From Streptomyces sp. NRRL S-646 (lineage in GTDB: Bacteria; Actinomycetota; Actinomycetes; Streptomycetales; Streptomycetaceae): DNA of 64,000 nt. Under the pieces are notes generated by a model, which was not told the DNA's origin, ran no database searches, and was given only the letters and a program-made list of their open reading frames with translations. The translations under genes and the position numbers were made by a program. The stretch spans positions 186,001 to 250,000 of the forward strand of contig NZ_JODC01000006.1 in the NCBI RefSeq assembly GCF_000720765.1. Reading direction: 5' to 3'. Positions 14,551-23,295 of this stretch are shown here, piece by piece; position 1 is the stretch's first letter, and every line of letters begins with the position of its first letter.

Positions 14551-15240
14551 AGACAGTCGGCCGGGGGGCAGGGCCCCTGGAGGACGGAGTCGGTCGGGGC
14601 CGGGGGCGTGGCGGTCTCTCGAGGGCTGCGGAGTCGGCCGGGGGCCTGTGGTGTCCCCAGGGGGAAGACAGTCCTCCGGGGGCCGGGGGGTGCCCCGGAG
14701 GGAAGGCAGTCGGCCGGAAGCCGGAGAGCGTCCCCCCGGAGGGAGCGGAGTCGGCCGAGAGCCGGAGGGCGTCCCGATGGAGGAACGCAATCGGCCGGAA
14801 GCGGGGGGCGTCCCCCTGGAGGAACACAGTCGGCCGGAAGCGGGGGGGGCGTCCCCCTGGAGGAACACAGTCGGCCGGAAGCGGAGGGCGTCCCCCTGGA
14901 GGCCACGCACTCGACCGAGCGCTGATAGAGCAGCCCCGGAGGCAAAACACTCGCCCGAGAGCCGAAGAGCATCCCCCGGAGCCAACGCACTCGCCCGAGA
15001 GGCGGAGGGCGTCTTCCGGGAGAAAGCAGCGCCCGGGGCCCGGGACTGTCCCCCGGAGAAAGCAGCAGCCGACAGCCCCATTGTTTCCTCCCCCGGGAGG
15101 AAACAACGGCCAGCAGCCCCCACGCCCGCCCCCGGGAGAAAACGCCAACCAGCAGCCCCGGCGCCCTCCCCCCGGGAGAAAGCAGGAGCCGGGGTCCCGA
15201 GGGTTGCCCGCGGGAGGATGCAGCCGCCTGGAGTGCGTCA
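14551..15240. repeat. degenerate tandem array, ~17 units of ~39-40 bp, downstream of proB
   Basis: The 866-bp gap between proB and the hypothetical gene is mostly a tandem array. Units begin with a GTCGGCC-like block at about 14555, 14588, 14632, 14670, 14708, 14749, 14789, 14828, 14869, 14909, 14949, 14989, 15028, 15064, 15105, 15144, 15184 and 15222. Spacing is 33-44 with a mode of 39-40. Many units hold a small GGGGG-CGT-CCCCC stem followed by TGGAGGAA(C/A)A. Central units (14789-14909) are nearly identical and the edges are degraded. Spacing is not a multiple of three, so coding is unlikely despite open frames. The array starts at the proB stop codon, so it would be the proB 3' untranslated region. 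The flank 14372-14550 holds nothing else I can name. Confidence 0.85.
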
Positions 15241-16365
15241 GGGATGCAGGAGCACCAGGTCGTCGCGGTGGATGACCTCGCGCTCGTAGGCCGGGCCCAG
15301 TTCGCGGGCCAGTTCCCGGGTGGAGCGGCCGAGCAGTTGGGGGATCTCCTTGGCATCGAAGTTCACGAGGCCGCGGGCCACCGCGCGCCCCTCGGCGTCC
15401 CGCAGCTCGACCGGGTCCCCGGCGACGAACTCGCCCTCCACGGCGGCGATCCCGGCCGGCAGCAGCGACTTGCGCCGCTCGACGACCGCCCGCACCGCCC
15501 CGTCGTCCAGCGTGAGGGAGCCCTGCGGGGTGGACGCGTGCTGCAGCCACAGCAGCCGGTCGGCGGAGCGCTTGCCGGCGGGGTGGAAGTAGGTGCCGGT
15601 GTCACCGCCGTGCAGGGCCTCGGCGGCGTGGATCGCACTGGTCAGGACGACGGGAATGCCGGCGGCGGCCGCGATCCTGGCCGCCTCGACCTTGGTGACC
15701 ATGCCACCGGTGCCGACGCCGGCCTTGCCCGCGCTGCCGATCTCGACGTGCGCGAGGTCCTCGGGCCCGCGTACCTCGGCTATCCGCGAGGTGCCGGGCT
15801 TGCTCGGATCGCCGTCGTACACGCCGTCGACGTCGGACAGCAGCACCAGCAGGTCGGCGTGGACCAGGTGGGCGACGAGGGCGGCCAGGCGGTCGTTGTC
15901 GCCGAAGCGGATCTCGTCGGTGGCGACGGTGTCGTTCTCGTTGACGATCGGGAACGCGCCCATCGCGAGCAGTTTGTCGAGGGTGCGGGAGGCGTTGCGG
16001 TGGTGGGCGCGGCGGCTCATGTCGTCGGAGGTGAGCAGCACCTGGCCGACCCGGACGCCGTAGCGGGCGAAGGAGGCGGTGTAACGGGCGACGAGAAGGC
16101 CCTGGCCGACGCTGGCCGCGGCCTGCTGACGCGCGAGGTCCTTGGGGCGGCGGCGCAGGCCCAGCGGTGCGAGCCCCGCGGCGATGGCGCCGGAGGAGAC
16201 CAGGACGATCTCCTTCTCCCCGCCGCTGCGGCTCTTGGCGAGGACGTCGACGAGCGCGTCGACCCGGTCGGCGTCCAGACCGCCGGACGCGGTGGTCAGC
16301 GACGAGGAACCCACCTTGACGACGATCCTGCGGGCCTCGCTCACGGCCTGCCTTGCCCCTGCCAC
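15238..16365 (-). CDS. proB: glutamate 5-kinase
   Basis: First step of proline synthesis: ATP-dependent phosphorylation of glutamate. The 375-residue protein has an amino-acid-kinase domain (VVKVGSSSLT, LVSSGAIAAG, NENDTVATDE, LLSDVDGVYDG) and a C-terminal PUA domain ending DLVLLHP. The GTG at 16365 (VAGARQ) has GGAAG upstream; a second GTG at 16344 (VSEARR) is possible. TAGATT further upstream may be its -10 box. The stop codon directly abuts the ~39-bp repeat array. obg, which adjoins proB in many actinobacteria, is here 10 kb away. Confidence 0.96.
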   Translation of the reverse strand: MAGARQAVSEARRIVVKVGSSSLTTASGGLDADRVDALVDVLAKSRSGGEKEIVLVSSGAIAAGLAPLGLRRRPKDLARQQAAASVGQGLLVARYTASFARYGVRVGQVLLTSDDMSRRAHHRNASRTLDKLLAMGAFPIVNENDTVATDEIRFGDNDRLAALVAHLVHADLLVLLSDVDGVYDGDPSKPGTSRIAEVRGPEDLAHVEIGSAGKAGVGTGGMVTKVEAARIAAAAGIPVVLTSAIHAAEALHGGDTGTYFHPAGKRSADRLLWLQHASTPQGSLTLDDGAVRAVVERRKSLLPAGIAAVEGEFVAGDPVELRDAEGRAVARGLVNFDAKEIPQLLGRSTRELARELGPAYEREVIHRDDLVLLHP

Positions 16366-16479
16366 CTTGTTCTTCCGTCCCCTCGCACGCTCAGGCTCCC
16401 CCGCCCGGCAATCTACGCGAAGGGGACCGTGCCCCGCGCGCCGGTCCAGTCTCCGGACAGGCGCCACGTAATCATTTGC

Positions 16480-16557
16480 TCACGCGTTGCATACGGCAAA
16501 AAGGTTGCACTGGTTGCGTATAGAAAACAAAGCCCAGGTAAATCTAACTTGAACGCT
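16480..16557 (+). promoter_or_regulatory. AT-rich promoter region of the wall-polymer gene
   Basis: A conspicuously AT-rich stretch in this GC-rich DNA precedes the pyruvyl-transferase gene. It holds TTGCAT, TTGCAC and TTGCGT blocks plus TATAGA and TAAATC. No pair with ideal spacing can be chosen with certainty, and no clear ribosome binding site precedes the GTG. Confidence 0.4.
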
Positions 16558-17976
16558 GTGCCACCTAAAGATCGCCCTGAAGTCCGCCGCACCAAGCGCA
16601 TACTCCTGCGCTCCGGGAAGAGCCCGTACGACGTCTTTCCGGTCGAGGAGGCCCTCCACCAGGACGTCATCGCCACCAACTCCGGCAATCTGATCTTCAG
16701 TGACGCCTCCCACAAGATCCTCGAGACTCCCGGTACCGAGATCGTCTCGAACGGCATTCGGACCGATGTGGCGGCGGCGGGCCGGATCAACGAGGAGTAC
16801 GACGCCTTCGTCGTACCGCTGGCCAATGCCTTCCGGCCGTCGTTCGAGCCGCAGCTGAAGCGGCTGACGCGGCTGATCAGCAGGCTGCGGATCCCGGTCG
16901 TGGTGCTGGGCATAGGCGCGCAGGCGGGGCTGAGCTACAACGCGGCGCGGCTGAAGCCGATGGAGCAGTCGGTGCGCGAGTTCGTCTCCGCGGTGCTCGA
17001 CCGCAGCGCCTCGATCGGGGTGCGGGGCGAGTTCACCGAGAAGTACCTCAAGGACCTGGGGTTCAGCGATGTAGAGGTCATCGGCTGCCCGTCCCTTTTC
17101 CTCCACGGCAAGGAACTCGCCGTACACAAGCGGGCGCCGGAGCTGACCCCCCGCTCCCGGATCGCGGTCAACGGCTCGCACAGCGCGGTGCAGAAGCAGG
17201 GCCTGGACAAGGTCATCGACCGCGCGCACGCCCGCTATCCGCACCTGACGTTCATCGGCCAGAACCTCAGCGACGCGCGCCAGTTGCACTGGCGGGACCT
17301 GTCCCACCCGAACGCGGCGGTGACGGCGATCCCGACCCACCCGGACCATCCGATGTACCGGGAGGACAAGGTCCGGGTCTACATCGACCCGGTGACCTGG
17401 ATCGACGATCTGCGGGGCTACGACTTCTCGTTCGGCTCCCGCATCCACGGCAATATCGCGGCGCTGCTCGCGGGCACGCCCGCCACCGTACTGTGCGGCG
17501 ACTCGCGGACCCTGGAGCTGTGCCGCTACTTCGACATCCCGCACCGCCGCCTCGACAGGCTGCCCCCGGATCTCGACCCGGCGCAGCTGTACGAGGAGGC
17601 CGACTTCAGCGGCCTGGCCGGCGGCCATCCGGAGCGCTTCGAGCGGTTCACGGCGTTCCTGGACCGAAACGGCCTGGAGAACACGTTCACGCACGGCGAC
17701 GGCGGCGCGGCCTTCGAGGCACGTATGCGCTCGCTGGCCTTCCCGGCCGGCGTCCGCCCCTGGAACGACGCCGATCTGGCCTCGCTCACCTCACGCTTCG
17801 GCTGGCTGCAGAGCCGTATCAGCGAACTGTCGCTGGACAACGCCCAGTTGAAGCGTGAGCTGGAGCGGGGCGCCGCCAAGGCCGGCACGGCGGGCTCGTC
17901 GGCGTCCGTCTACCGGCGGGCCCGGCGGGTGGTGGGGCGGCCGATCCGACGGGCGCTGCAGTCCGGCAGGCAATAG
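16558..17976 (+). CDS. polysaccharide pyruvyl transferase family protein
   Basis: This 472-residue protein has features of the PS_pyruv_trans family: VVVLGIGAQAG near residue 115, SIGVRGEFTEKYLKDLG, VIGCPSLFLHG, and the sugar-binding SFGSRIHGNIAALLAGTPA region. The family transfers pyruvate ketals to cell-surface sugars, or related groups in distant members. The C-terminal ~70 residues contain a coiled-coil-like stretch (RISELSLDNAQLKRELERG) and a basic tail. It is the only plus-strand gene of the cluster and converges on the GT2 gene. The GTG start at 16558 is chosen as the first codon giving a plausible N-terminus (VPPKDRPEVRR); no ribosome binding site is visible. Confidence 0.8.
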   Translation: MPPKDRPEVRRTKRILLRSGKSPYDVFPVEEALHQDVIATNSGNLIFSDASHKILETPGTEIVSNGIRTDVAAAGRINEEYDAFVVPLANAFRPSFEPQLKRLTRLISRLRIPVVVLGIGAQAGLSYNAARLKPMEQSVREFVSAVLDRSASIGVRGEFTEKYLKDLGFSDVEVIGCPSLFLHGKELAVHKRAPELTPRSRIAVNGSHSAVQKQGLDKVIDRAHARYPHLTFIGQNLSDARQLHWRDLSHPNAAVTAIPTHPDHPMYREDKVRVYIDPVTWIDDLRGYDFSFGSRIHGNIAALLAGTPATVLCGDSRTLELCRYFDIPHRRLDRLPPDLDPAQLYEEADFSGLAGGHPERFERFTAFLDRNGLENTFTHGDGGAAFEARMRSLAFPAGVRPWNDADLASLTSRFGWLQSRISELSLDNAQLKRELERGAAKAGTAGSSASVYRRARRVVGRPIRRALQSGRQ

Positions 17977-18004
17977 CGCCTGCTCCCCCCACTCCGTGGG
18001 ATGT

Positions 18005-18047
18005 GCCGCGGCGGCGGAGCCGCAAATGGATACAGCCCCGCGCCCCC
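18005..18047 (+). repeat. interspersed repeat family B, copy 1
   Basis: This sequence (core GCGGCGGAGCCGC and CAGCCCCGCGCCCC) is shared with copies at 49632, 56589 and 61361. It lies between the converging stops of the pyruvyl-transferase and GT2 genes. The GCGGC/GCCGC portion can fold as a short stem. Confidence 0.7.
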
Positions 18048-18064
18048 GCCGGATCTCCCAGCCG

Positions 18065-19303
18065 TCAGGCCGCCGCTGCGGTCCCACCCGGGGTTCGTGT
18101 CCCGCCCCCGCCCGCTCGTGCCTTCAGTACCCGGCGCGCCTTCCGTACCGCCCGCTTCAGGACCGAGCCGGCGGAGTGTTCGCGGTAGCCGTGGAAGGCC
18201 CGGGCCTCGCGGGGTGCGGCGAGGTAGACCGAGTCGGGTATGGCGGCCTTCGCCTCGCGGAAGTGCGGGTAGACCAGGTAGACCGCCCGGCCCTTCTTCT
18301 CCAGGAGGGCCGCCGCCTGCTTCTTCGCCTTCACGAACTCCACGACAGGGACGAGGAGTTCGGGCTGCTGCTCGGCGACCAGGTGCAGCCGCAGCCGCTC
18401 CTCGACCTTGAGGCGGCTTGCGACGCCCTCGCTCCAGAACTCCTCCATCAGCGGCTTCGCCAGCTCGAACTTGTGCCGTCGCACCTTCTCGCTGTCCGTG
18501 AGGTACTTCGGGCCGAACTGCGGCAGCAGCGTGATCAGGAAGGGGCGGACCAGGAGCATGTCGCGCTTGTCCCCGGCGGGGACGAGTTCGGCGATCAGGT
18601 TCATGAGGGCGCGCGCGGAGTCGAACCGCAGGGTGTAGCCCCCGCTCTTCGTGACGTGCTTGCCGTCCTCGCGGCCCACCAGGTAGTAGCAGGTGTAGTC
18701 GGCGAGCACGGAGACGCCGTTCGCCCGCAGATACGCCTCCATCGTGAACAGCGCGTCCTCGCCGGTCCACAGGGACTCGTCGAAGCGCATGCCGTGCCGC
18801 TCCAGGAACTCACGGCGGAACAGCTTCTGCGCGCTCAGCGTGAACTTGATGTTGGAGGAGTAGACGTCGGTGCGGTCGAGGGTCTTGCCCCACATCGACT
18901 GCGGCGGCTTGCGGTTGATGCCCTCGACGCGGCCGAGGACCACGTCCGTGCCGTTGCGGTCGGCCATCGCGACCATGCGCTCCAGGGCCTCGGGACCGAG
19001 CCGGTCGTCGGCGTCGAGGAAGAAGACATAGCGACCGGCGGCCTTGCCCAGGCCGACGTTGCGCGGGCCGCTGGGGCCGCCGGAGTTGTCCTGCCTGATC
19101 ACGGTGACCGACATCGCCACGCGGGCCGCGAACCCCTCCAGGTACTCCCCCGACCCGTCGGTGGAGCCGTCGTCCACCGCGATGACCTCGATGCGCTCCG
19201 GGTCGATGGTCTGTGCCTCGACGGACGCCAGGCACTCGACCAGATACGGCATCGCTTCGTACGCCCCGATGACGACGCTCACATCAGGCTGCGTCACGGT
19301 CAC
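18065..19303 (-). CDS. glycosyltransferase family 2
   Basis: This 412-residue protein starts with a GT-A domain: VSVVIGAYEAMPYLVECLASV, VDDGSTDGS, the PRNVGLGKAAG segment and the metal-binding FFLDADD near residue 105. The rest (RREFLERHGMRF onward) contains basic and aromatic segments typical of GT2 enzymes in capsule or teichoic acid clusters. The GTG at 19303 has GAGGGGG seven nt upstream. It lies downstream of the TagF-like gene on the same strand, separated by a strong terminator. Likely role: building or decorating the wall polymer. Donor sugar unknown. Confidence 0.88.
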   Translation of the reverse strand: MTVTQPDVSVVIGAYEAMPYLVECLASVEAQTIDPERIEVIAVDDGSTDGSGEYLEGFAARVAMSVTVIRQDNSGGPSGPRNVGLGKAAGRYVFFLDADDRLGPEALERMVAMADRNGTDVVLGRVEGINRKPPQSMWGKTLDRTDVYSSNIKFTLSAQKLFRREFLERHGMRFDESLWTGEDALFTMEAYLRANGVSVLADYTCYYLVGREDGKHVTKSGGYTLRFDSARALMNLIAELVPAGDKRDMLLVRPFLITLLPQFGPKYLTDSEKVRRHKFELAKPLMEEFWSEGVASRLKVEERLRLHLVAEQQPELLVPVVEFVKAKKQAAALLEKKGRAVYLVYPHFREAKAAIPDSVYLAAPREARAFHGYREHSAGSVLKRAVRKARRVLKARAGGGGTRTPGGTAAAA

Positions 19304-19458
19304 TATTTCCCCCTCGTCAACGGGATATTTCCCCCGTATCGCCTCATTCGCTACTTGGAAGACGGCCGGCCCGGGCAAGCGGTTGCCCTATGACCGGGTT
19401 TTCGTGACTCAGTTCACATGGCGAACGGACAGGTACGGACACATGAACGTACGTAAGA

Positions 19459-19498
19459 GGGCCCGGTTTTCGAGGATCACTCCTCGAAAACCGGGCCC
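19459..19498 (-). terminator. terminator after the TagF-like gene
   Basis: An 18-bp perfect stem (GGGCCCGGTTTTCGAGGA and its complement) with a 4-nt loop lies 35 nt after the TagF-like stop codon and 155 nt before the GT2 start. Confidence 0.85.
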
Positions 19499-19533
19499 TT
19501 CTCACCCGTTTCACACCGCGGGCGGCGGCCTTT

Positions 19534-21618
19534 TCACGCGGTGGGCGGCTTCGCCGACAGCGCGTCCGACAGTTCGTCCGCGCCGGGGGTCCCGGCCGCG
19601 ACGGCCCTGGACTCCTGGCCGAGGTTGCGGGTGTCGGCCTTGAGCGTCAGGTTCGCCACCGCGGTGTTGAACTGCTCGATGGACGTCGGGTCGTCCGGGC
19701 CGAGCAGGTACTGCTTCAGCTCCTTGCGGTCCTCCGCCAGGGCGTCGGCGGCCGGGTCGCGGACCGCGGCCAGCAGTTCGCCCAGTTCCGCGGCGCTGTT
19801 GGAGAGGATCACCGCGGCGCGCACGGCGGTGTTCTGCCGCTTGAACTCCTCGACCCCCAGCTCGGCGGAGTCCGTGACCGCGTACGGCTTGCCGCTCGCG
19901 ATGAAGTCGGAGACCACGCTGGAGATGTCGGAGACCATCGCGTCGGAGACGTTGAAGCAGTCGTACAGGCGCGGCTCGGCGCCCGTGATGACGCGGTGCT
20001 CCCAGGCGGAGAAGGAGCGCCAGTACGCGTCGTTCCACTCGGCCCGCAGCCGGGCGATCTCTTCGTGCTTGGCGACGTCGACCACGCCGTCACGGGTGGC
20101 CTCGGCCTCGTCGCCCCGGTCGTTCGCGGCGCCGGACAGCTCGGCGAGGCGGGCCTCGACACGGGCGAGTTCGGCCCTGGCCTTCGTCTGCTCGGCCGCG
20201 TCGGCGGTGAAGCGGGAGTCGGCGGCACGGGCGGCGGCGGCCTTCTCGACCAGCGCGACGATGCGACGGTGCGCGGCGCCGGCCTCCTTGCTGACGGTGC
20301 CGGTGAACGGGTGCGCCTTGTAGAGGACGCGGACCGGCGGGTCGGCCTTCACCAGCCTCTTCACGATGTTCTCGCCCGCGAGCACGAGCGAGGTGTTGCC
20401 CGGGTCGCCGTCCCAGCCCTCCCAGGTCGGCGCGTACAGCACCGTGGGGATCCGTCCCTCCGACACACCCTGCCACCCCTGGATCGGCGCCAGCTGCGGG
20501 CGGCCGACCTCCACGATGTCTTCGTCGCGGACGCCGACATCGGCTATGGCATAGCGGTCGCGGCCGGCACGGCCCGCGGTCCACACCTCGTCGTACACCT
20601 TGCTGAACGGGTTCACGCTGGCGAGCTTGTCGCTGTCGCCGTGGCCGATGAAGACGTGCTTCATGGTGGGGACGCGCAGCAGGTGGATGTTCTTGCCGAC
20701 GTTCGCCGCGTACAGCGCCACGCGCACGTTGCTGAGGTCCATGTTCATCAGGTGCACACCGCCGGGCACGCAGATGACGGGGGCCGTGGTGGGCGCCAGG
20801 TTGGCCAGGATGACCCGCTCGCGCAGGATGACCAGCGGCTTGGAGCCGAGCTGCTCCATCGTCTCCAGCCACATGTTGACCTGGTACGCGGAGTCCTTGG
20901 AGCCCGAGAAGTACAGAACCGTCTCCGGCTTGTACTCCCGCAGCCAGTCGTCGACGGCCGCCAGCACCTTCTCGGCGTTCGGCGGGACCTTGTTGCCGCG
21001 GACGTACGGCACCAGTGCGAGGACGTACAGGCAGCCCAGGAAGATGGTGATGCCGATGCCGATGAAGCCCGGCACGGACGACTCCATGGCCGCGGCGACC
21101 AGAATGCCCGCGACGGCCGCGAGGTCGAGGTGGAGCATCTTCTCGGCCGAACGGTTCAGCAGCACGCGCGGCGGCGCGTCCGGGATGCGGATGCGCGAGG
21201 CCAGGTCGACGTTGCGGGTGGCGACCGGCATCCGGCGGCGGTTGCGGATCAGGGTGACCAGGGCGCCGTGCGGGGCCTGGAGGCCGTAGAAGGCGATGAA
21301 GCAGGCGACCGCGCCGTAGTAGATCAGGTTGTCCGCGAGGGACAGCCGGGCCAGCAGCAGGATCAGCAGCAGCTCTCGGATCAGGAAGCGGATCGAGAGG
21401 CCGGCGCGGACCTTGCTGAGCCGGTTGACGAGGTAGCTGCCCTTGCGGTGCAGATAGTGGTCCGCCAGGTACGTCACGGCGGCCGCTGCCGCGAAGGCGT
21501 AGACGCTCGGGACGAGCGCGGCCACCATGATCGCCGGGAAGCCCAGCATCATGAGGACCGCCGCGGCCAGCTCGGCCGCGCTGCCCACCCGGGCGACGCG
21601 AATAGCGGTGGATATCAC
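19534..21618 (-). CDS. membrane-anchored CDP-glycerol/ribitol phosphotransferase-like protein (TagF family)
   Basis: This 694-residue protein has about six hydrophobic segments in its first ~230 residues, then a large GT-B-type domain. The soluble part carries TagF-like landmarks: KHVFIGHGDSDK, YDEVWTAGRAGRDRY, VLYAPTWEGWDGD, VLYKAHPF and the C-terminal DCFNVSDAMVSDISSVVSDFIASGKP block. TagF/TarL enzymes polymerise glycerol- or ribitol-phosphate from CDP donors. An Ala/Glu/Arg-rich coiled-coil insert (about residues 490-530) is unusual. The GTG at 21618 (VISTAIRV) follows GCAGG; the frame extends upstream only to a TTG. It lies downstream of a CDP-alditol synthase-like fusion, so a ribitol-phosphate polymer is the likely product. 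Confidence 0.82.
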   Translation of the reverse strand: MISTAIRVARVGSAAELAAAVLMMLGFPAIMVAALVPSVYAFAAAAAVTYLADHYLHRKGSYLVNRLSKVRAGLSIRFLIRELLLILLLARLSLADNLIYYGAVACFIAFYGLQAPHGALVTLIRNRRRMPVATRNVDLASRIRIPDAPPRVLLNRSAEKMLHLDLAAVAGILVAAAMESSVPGFIGIGITIFLGCLYVLALVPYVRGNKVPPNAEKVLAAVDDWLREYKPETVLYFSGSKDSAYQVNMWLETMEQLGSKPLVILRERVILANLAPTTAPVICVPGGVHLMNMDLSNVRVALYAANVGKNIHLLRVPTMKHVFIGHGDSDKLASVNPFSKVYDEVWTAGRAGRDRYAIADVGVRDEDIVEVGRPQLAPIQGWQGVSEGRIPTVLYAPTWEGWDGDPGNTSLVLAGENIVKRLVKADPPVRVLYKAHPFTGTVSKEAGAAHRRIVALVEKAAAARAADSRFTADAAEQTKARAELARVEARLAELSGAANDRGDEAEATRDGVVDVAKHEEIARLRAEWNDAYWRSFSAWEHRVITGAEPRLYDCFNVSDAMVSDISSVVSDFIASGKPYAVTDSAELGVEEFKRQNTAVRAAVILSNSAAELGELLAAVRDPAADALAEDRKELKQYLLGPDDPTSIEQFNTAVANLTLKADTRNLGQESRAVAAGTPGADELSDALSAKPPTA

Positions 21619-21708
21619 GGAGAACCTGCTCTGAGAGGGGGAGTGCCGGTTTTGTTCTGGAGTGCGCAGGATTTGTGGCAATTCGATGGGAATTCGTCGG
21701 GTGTACGG

Positions 21709-21772
21709 ATTCAGGCCCCTGCGAGCACCCGGTCAATACACTGCATTGACACCGGAAAGCAGAGGCCTGAAT
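21709..21772 (-). repeat. nested inverted repeat between the fusion gene and the TagF-like gene
   Basis: ATTCAGGCC (21709-21717) pairs with GGCCTGAAT (21764-21772). Inside, GTCAAT and ATTGAC form a second stem around ACACTGC. The region is AT-rich and lies between the fusion-gene stop (21799) and the TagF-like start (21618). It may terminate the upstream transcript or be an operator. Confidence 0.45.
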
Positions 21773-21798
21773 AACGGAAGACTAATTCCCGTCGATTA

Positions 21799-23295
21799 TT
21801 ACACGCCGTCCTGTCGGTCAAGCACCGAGGCCAGCGCCTGCTCGAAGCCGGAGGCCTTGGCCGCGCCCGCCGTCGGGTCCTGCTGGCGGACGTCGATGAC
21901 ATGGCCGGTCAGCTCGGACAGCAGCACGTCCAGCGAGGTGCGGGCCACGGCCTCGGAGGAGAGCAGGGAACCCTCGGGCTCCTGGCCGAAGGCCTTGGTG
22001 CGCATGGGCGTCGCGGTGCGCTCCGGGTTGACGCAGTTGACGCGGATGCCGTCACCGGCCCACTCGTCGGACAGGGCCTGGGTGAGGTTCACCATGGCGG
22101 CCTTGGTCGAGGAGTAGAGGCTGTACTCGGCACGGCCGCGGGTGTAGCTGCTGGAGGTGTACAGCAGCAGCTGGCCCTTGGTCTCCGCCAGGTACTTGTA
22201 CGCGGAACGAGCGATCTGCACCGGGGCCAGGTAGTTGACCTTCAGCGCCTCCTCGATGGTCGCGTTGTCGGTCTCGGCCAGCTTGCCGATGCGCAGCACG
22301 CCCGCGGTGTTGACGACGTAGTCGATCCGGCCGGTCTCCGCGTACGCCTTGGACAGCGCGTCGTCGACCTCCTCCGGGTTCTCCACGTGCGTGCCGGTGG
22401 TGGAGCGGCCCAGCGCGTACACCTTGGAGCCGTAGGACTCGGCGAGTTCGGCGATGTCCTTGCCGATGCCGTACGAGCCGCCGAAGATCACGACCGTCTT
22501 GCCGGTCAGCAGCTCGCGGTAGGCCTCCTCGCTCACCTGTTCGGGCGCGGCCGTGGAGGCGAGCTGGAACAGCTTGTCGGCGATGAAGACGTCGACCGGC
22601 TGGGTGACCTTCATGTTGTACTCGTCGCCCGCGACGACGTGGATCGGCACGTCCGGCAGGTACTTCAGTACGACGGAGCAGTCGTCCGTGGCCTGGAAGT
22701 TGGGGTCGCCGGCCGCGACCTCGTAGGCGCGCTTGATCGTGGACAGCTTGAAGGCCTGCGGGGTCTGGCCGCGGCGCAGCCGGGAGCGGTCCGGGATCTC
22801 GGTGATGAACTCGCCGTCCTCGCCGTGCGTGCGCGTCACGATGATGGTGTCCGCGGACGGGATGGCGACGTCGACGGCCTGGTAGCGCTCCAGCGCGACC
22901 ACGCAGTCGTCGATCACGCGCTGCGCGAGCAGGGGGCGTACGGCATCGTGGAACAGGACGTTGAGGTCCTCGCCCTCGGCCAGGCCCTCGCCGAGGGCCT
23001 CGATGGCGCGCTCGGTCGTTTCGTTCCGGGTCGAGCCGCCCTCGATGATCTTCTTGACCTTCTTGAACCCGGCCTTGGCGACGATCTTCTCGACGTCGGG
23101 CACGTATCCCGGCGCCATCAGCACGATGACGTCGTCGATCGAGTCGGCCTTCTCGAAGGTGGTCAGGGTGTGCTCGATGACTGCCTTGCCGGCGATCTTC
23201 AGCAGCTGCTTGGGGATCGAAAGACCCACACGCTGGCCGGTACCGCCGGCCAGGACGACTGCGGTGGTACGGGGCTTGGCTATGTGCTGGGACAC
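21799..23295 (-). CDS. IspD/TarI-type cytidylyltransferase fused to an SDR: probable bifunctional CDP-alditol synthase
   Basis: Residues ~1-240 form an IspD/TarI nucleotidyltransferase (LAGGTGQRVGLSIPKQ, HDAVRPLL, GQTPQAF). Residues ~255-498 form a short-chain dehydrogenase with the nucleotide loop GGSYGIGK and the YxxxK pair in LYSSTKAA. The same order is known from Acs1/Bcs1 of Haemophilus influenzae, which reduces ribulose-5-phosphate and then makes CDP-ribitol. Here it would supply CDP-ribitol (or a related alditol) to the downstream TagF-like enzyme. The GTG at 23295 (VSQHIAKPRT) follows GGTAGGT. The specific alditol is inferred. Confidence 0.83.
   Translation of the reverse strand: MSQHIAKPRTTAVVLAGGTGQRVGLSIPKQLLKIAGKAVIEHTLTTFEKADSIDDVIVLMAPGYVPDVEKIVAKAGFKKVKKIIEGGSTRNETTERAIEALGEGLAEGEDLNVLFHDAVRPLLAQRVIDDCVVALERYQAVDVAIPSADTIIVTRTHGEDGEFITEIPDRSRLRRGQTPQAFKLSTIKRAYEVAAGDPNFQATDDCSVVLKYLPDVPIHVVAGDEYNMKVTQPVDVFIADKLFQLASTAAPEQVSEEAYRELLTGKTVVIFGGSYGIGKDIAELAESYGSKVYALGRSTTGTHVENPEEVDDALSKAYAETGRIDYVVNTAGVLRIGKLAETDNATIEEALKVNYLAPVQIARSAYKYLAETKGQLLLYTSSSYTRGRAEYSLYSSTKAAMVNLTQALSDEWAGDGIRVNCVNPERTATPMRTKAFGQEPEGSLLSSEAVARTSLDVLLSELTGHVIDVRQQDPTAGAAKASGFEQALASVLDRQDGV

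Noticed and set aside
14451..15240. CRISPR array as an explanation of the proB-proA repeats
   Set aside because: There are no unique spacers between constant repeats; the whole unit varies gradually. No cas genes are present.
14433..15550. Several long open frames on both strands through the repeat array
   Set aside because: The unit length is not a multiple of three and varies, so the repeats shift frame from unit to unit. Open frames are expected from the GC content, and there is no start site or recognisable domain.
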